From positions 62,001-126,000 of the forward strand of contig NZ_WTFT01000012.1 in NCBI RefSeq assembly GCF_009861505.1: 64,000 nucleotides of DNA, given 5' to 3'. The translations under genes were made by a program, and so were the position numbers. How positions within the stretch are numbered: position 1 is the stretch's first letter; each line of letters begins with the position of its first letter. The stretch comes from Pseudomonas izuensis. Lineage in GTDB: Bacteria; Pseudomonadota; Gammaproteobacteria; Pseudomonadales; Pseudomonadaceae. A model generated the notes under the pieces. The model ran no database searches. It was not told the DNA's origin and saw only the letters and a program-made list of their open reading frames with translations. Below are positions 62,733 to 64,000 of this stretch, piece after piece.

Positions 62733-63526
62733 CCAGCACCTGCCTGGCGCTCGACGAGCGGCACTCCATTTCCAAACACAAACGTACTCTGCTCATCGCC
62801 ATCAATCCGGTTGGCCGGCTCGTCGCCGCGATAGAAGAGCTGTTCATTGCTACCGTCACCACTCACCTTCGACAAAACATCCTCAGCGGTATACCCGTAG
62901 GTCTTGGCAGATCCGCTGGCGACTGTGCTGACCGTTGCCAGTCGGCCGAGACCGTCATAGCCGAGTATGAACTCCCTGTCTTGCAGCAGATTGCCGTTAT
63001 CGTCGTAATTCAATACCGCGTCGAAAGACTTGTAGTCGGTGTGAGAGTTGGTAATAGCCCCCAACTGGACCGGATCCTCCCGGTCATACAGGTACTTCGC
63101 CGTATTGCTCCCGCCTGCAAATACCGTCCTGCATTCTTCAATGTTGTCCAAAGCATCGAAGAAAAATCCCTGCTCCTTGATGACTTTTCCGGCTGGATCA
63201 ACGGGCGATTTCGGCCCTGCACAGGTGTACCACTCCAGGCGTCCGCGCAATTCGTACTCGTAGTTCTCGTCACGCAATGTCGCCCCGCCTGCGTTTTTCC
63301 CGTCACTCAAGAGTCGCCTTTCCACCTGATCGAGACCGTTCCAGGTCTGACTCAGCCGCTGCGCCGCATTACCGAAATCAAATACCCGAAGCGTTTCACG
63401 CCCCTGCGGGTCGTATTCCAGGGTGGTCGTCAGGCTCAGTTGCGCCGACGTGTCCTCGGTATGAATGCGCTCCGTCAACCCGATTGCCTTCAGTGATCCG
63501 ACGGGGCATGCAAGCACCAAGGTCAT
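62720..63526 (-). CDS. Rhs protein, upstream frame: RHS/YD-repeat fragment, 5'-truncated
   Basis: These 268 residues contain RHS/YD repeats (TTTLEYDPQGRETLRVFDFG, YEYELRGRLEWYTCAGP, YDDNGNLLQDREFILGYDGL, TYGYTAEDVLSKV). The homology begins abruptly at GLTERIHTEDTSAQLS (about 63482); the residues before it are unlike the family and no ribosome site precedes the ATG. The upstream part of the Rhs protein is therefore missing. It ends by TGA two codons after the C CCA AAG heptamer. It is probably a remnant unless expressed by fusion. Confidence 0.75.
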   Translation of the reverse strand: MTLVLACPVGSLKAIGLTERIHTEDTSAQLSLTTTLEYDPQGRETLRVFDFGNAAQRLSQTWNGLDQVERRLLSDGKNAGGATLRDENYEYELRGRLEWYTCAGPKSPVDPAGKVIKEQGFFFDALDNIEECRTVFAGGSNTAKYLYDREDPVQLGAITNSHTDYKSFDAVLNYDDNGNLLQDREFILGYDGLGRLATVSTVASGSAKTYGYTAEDVLSKVSGDGSNEQLFYRGDEPANRIDGDEQSTFVFGNGVPLVERQAGAGPKS

Positions 63527-64000
63527 TCACGATCCGAAGTTCATTTATCCCACTGCCGGTGTCGCGGTCGCCCTGGGGATTTTCTTCAGTATCGTGACGT
63601 TCAACCCGGCCCCGTTGGCGCTGGCAATCGGGACCGTGGTCAGTGCGGCTGGTGCCAGTACCGCCACGGTCGTGGCCGTCCATGCTGGTGTTCTCTCCAC
63701 TGCGGCAGCCATTACCACTGCGGCGAAAGTCGTGACCTGGGCGTCATTTGCTGCGGGCTTTGGTGTGGAAGGGGCAACGATGGCGGCCAAGGATGCGAAG
63801 ACGCAGGAGACGATGTCTTGGGTTGGATTTGGGTTGAACTGGGTTATGTTGCCGAGTTTCAAGGCGATTAAAGCGCCTGTGCCGGGCCTATTATTTGAGG
63901 GCAGTATTAAAACGAGCAGATCATCTTCTATAGCCAGTACGTCCAGCTCTTCTAGTGGCTATGATGCTGATGTTTCCAGTCTTGGTAGTTCGCGTAGATC
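63465..64000 (+). pseudogene. Rhs C-terminal fragment in opposite orientation, runs off the window
   Basis: The plus strand reads RSVNPIAFSDPTGHA from 63465, the terminal motif of an RHS core. An alanine/glycine-rich hydrophobic region of about 100 residues (PTAGVAVALGIFFSIVTF, LALAIGTVVSAAGAST) and a serine-rich linker still open at 64000 follow. The rest of the core is absent: a TGA at 63462 closes the frame and upstream sequence belongs to the minus-strand Rhs fragment. It looks like a displaced Rhs tip region whose toxin part lies beyond the edge. Confidence 0.7.

Noticed and set aside
63545..63862. Minus-strand ORF opposite the plus-strand Rhs tail
   Set aside because: The plus-strand frame shows Rhs core-end and hydrophobic tail features; the minus-strand product is the low-complexity antisense of that alanine-rich region.
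1..64000. CRISPR array, tRNA, rRNA, prophage or insertion sequence
   Set aside because: No regularly spaced direct repeats, cloverleaf sequences, phage genes or transposase frames were seen; all dispersed repeats are short REP palindromes.

Overview
The window looks like a chromosomal segment of a Pseudomonas from the fluorescens group. The sequence is GC-rich and carries the tail of an arn lipid A modification operon ending in ugd, a ptxS-kguEKTD 2-ketogluconate operon with perfect PtxS palindromes, a mexMN-like efflux pump beside a two-component system, and at least 22 short intergenic palindromic (REP/BIME-type) repeats typical of that group. No tRNA, rRNA, CRISPR array, prophage or insertion sequence was seen.

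Layout. 1-4138: arnD (partial)-arnT-arnE-arnF-ugd. 4302-12927: a LysR regulator divergent from an ArgH-like lyase, a polar amino-acid ABC importer, two PuuE/NodB-type deacetylase-fold hydrolases and an MmgE/PrpD protein; I read this as a catabolic island for an N-substituted aspartate or aminopolycarboxylate. 13097-15143: an MFS transporter, a candidate structured small RNA and an HPP membrane protein. 15269-21079 (minus): an ABC importer, an Lrp regulator, the citrulline hydrolase CtlX and an AstA-like succinyltransferase, consistent with a citrulline/ornithine/arginine route. 21510-31912: branched-chain acyl-CoA catabolism (two acyl-CoA dehydrogenases, two crotonases, hydroxyisobutyrate dehydrogenase, thiolase, SDR, acyl-CoA ligase, AraC regulator). 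32213-36519: efeUOB plus a second imelysin protein, for iron uptake.

36624-44399: pssA, a TetR/DUF1348 pair, a TSUP permease, nudC, a dienoyl-CoA-isomerase-like crotonase, a TPR/sigma/anti-sigma trio and a small unknown gene. 44509-51044: sensor kinase and regulator divergent from a two-gene RND pump. 51216-53432: DUF1345, AraC and LysE proteins. 53494-58898: ptxS and kguEKTD. 59044-60231: an AruH-like arginine:pyruvate transaminase. 60530-61772: a lux-box-like promoter, a stand-alone quorum-sensing-type LuxR DNA-binding domain and an RcsB-like response regulator. 61863-64000: a rearranged Rhs locus.

The right end is the most unusual part. An HTH-only LuxR protein follows a 20-bp lux-box-like site placed as in class II activated promoters. 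Next to it an Rhs gene is split by a -1 frame change exactly at a C CCA AAG heptamer and meets a second, oppositely oriented Rhs tail head to head. The other leading candidates for new biology are the ArgH-like/MmgE/deacetylase island and the small RNA at about 14300-14403. The REP pairs separate transcription units, and in two cases (efeU, kguK) they encode the end of the neighbouring protein.
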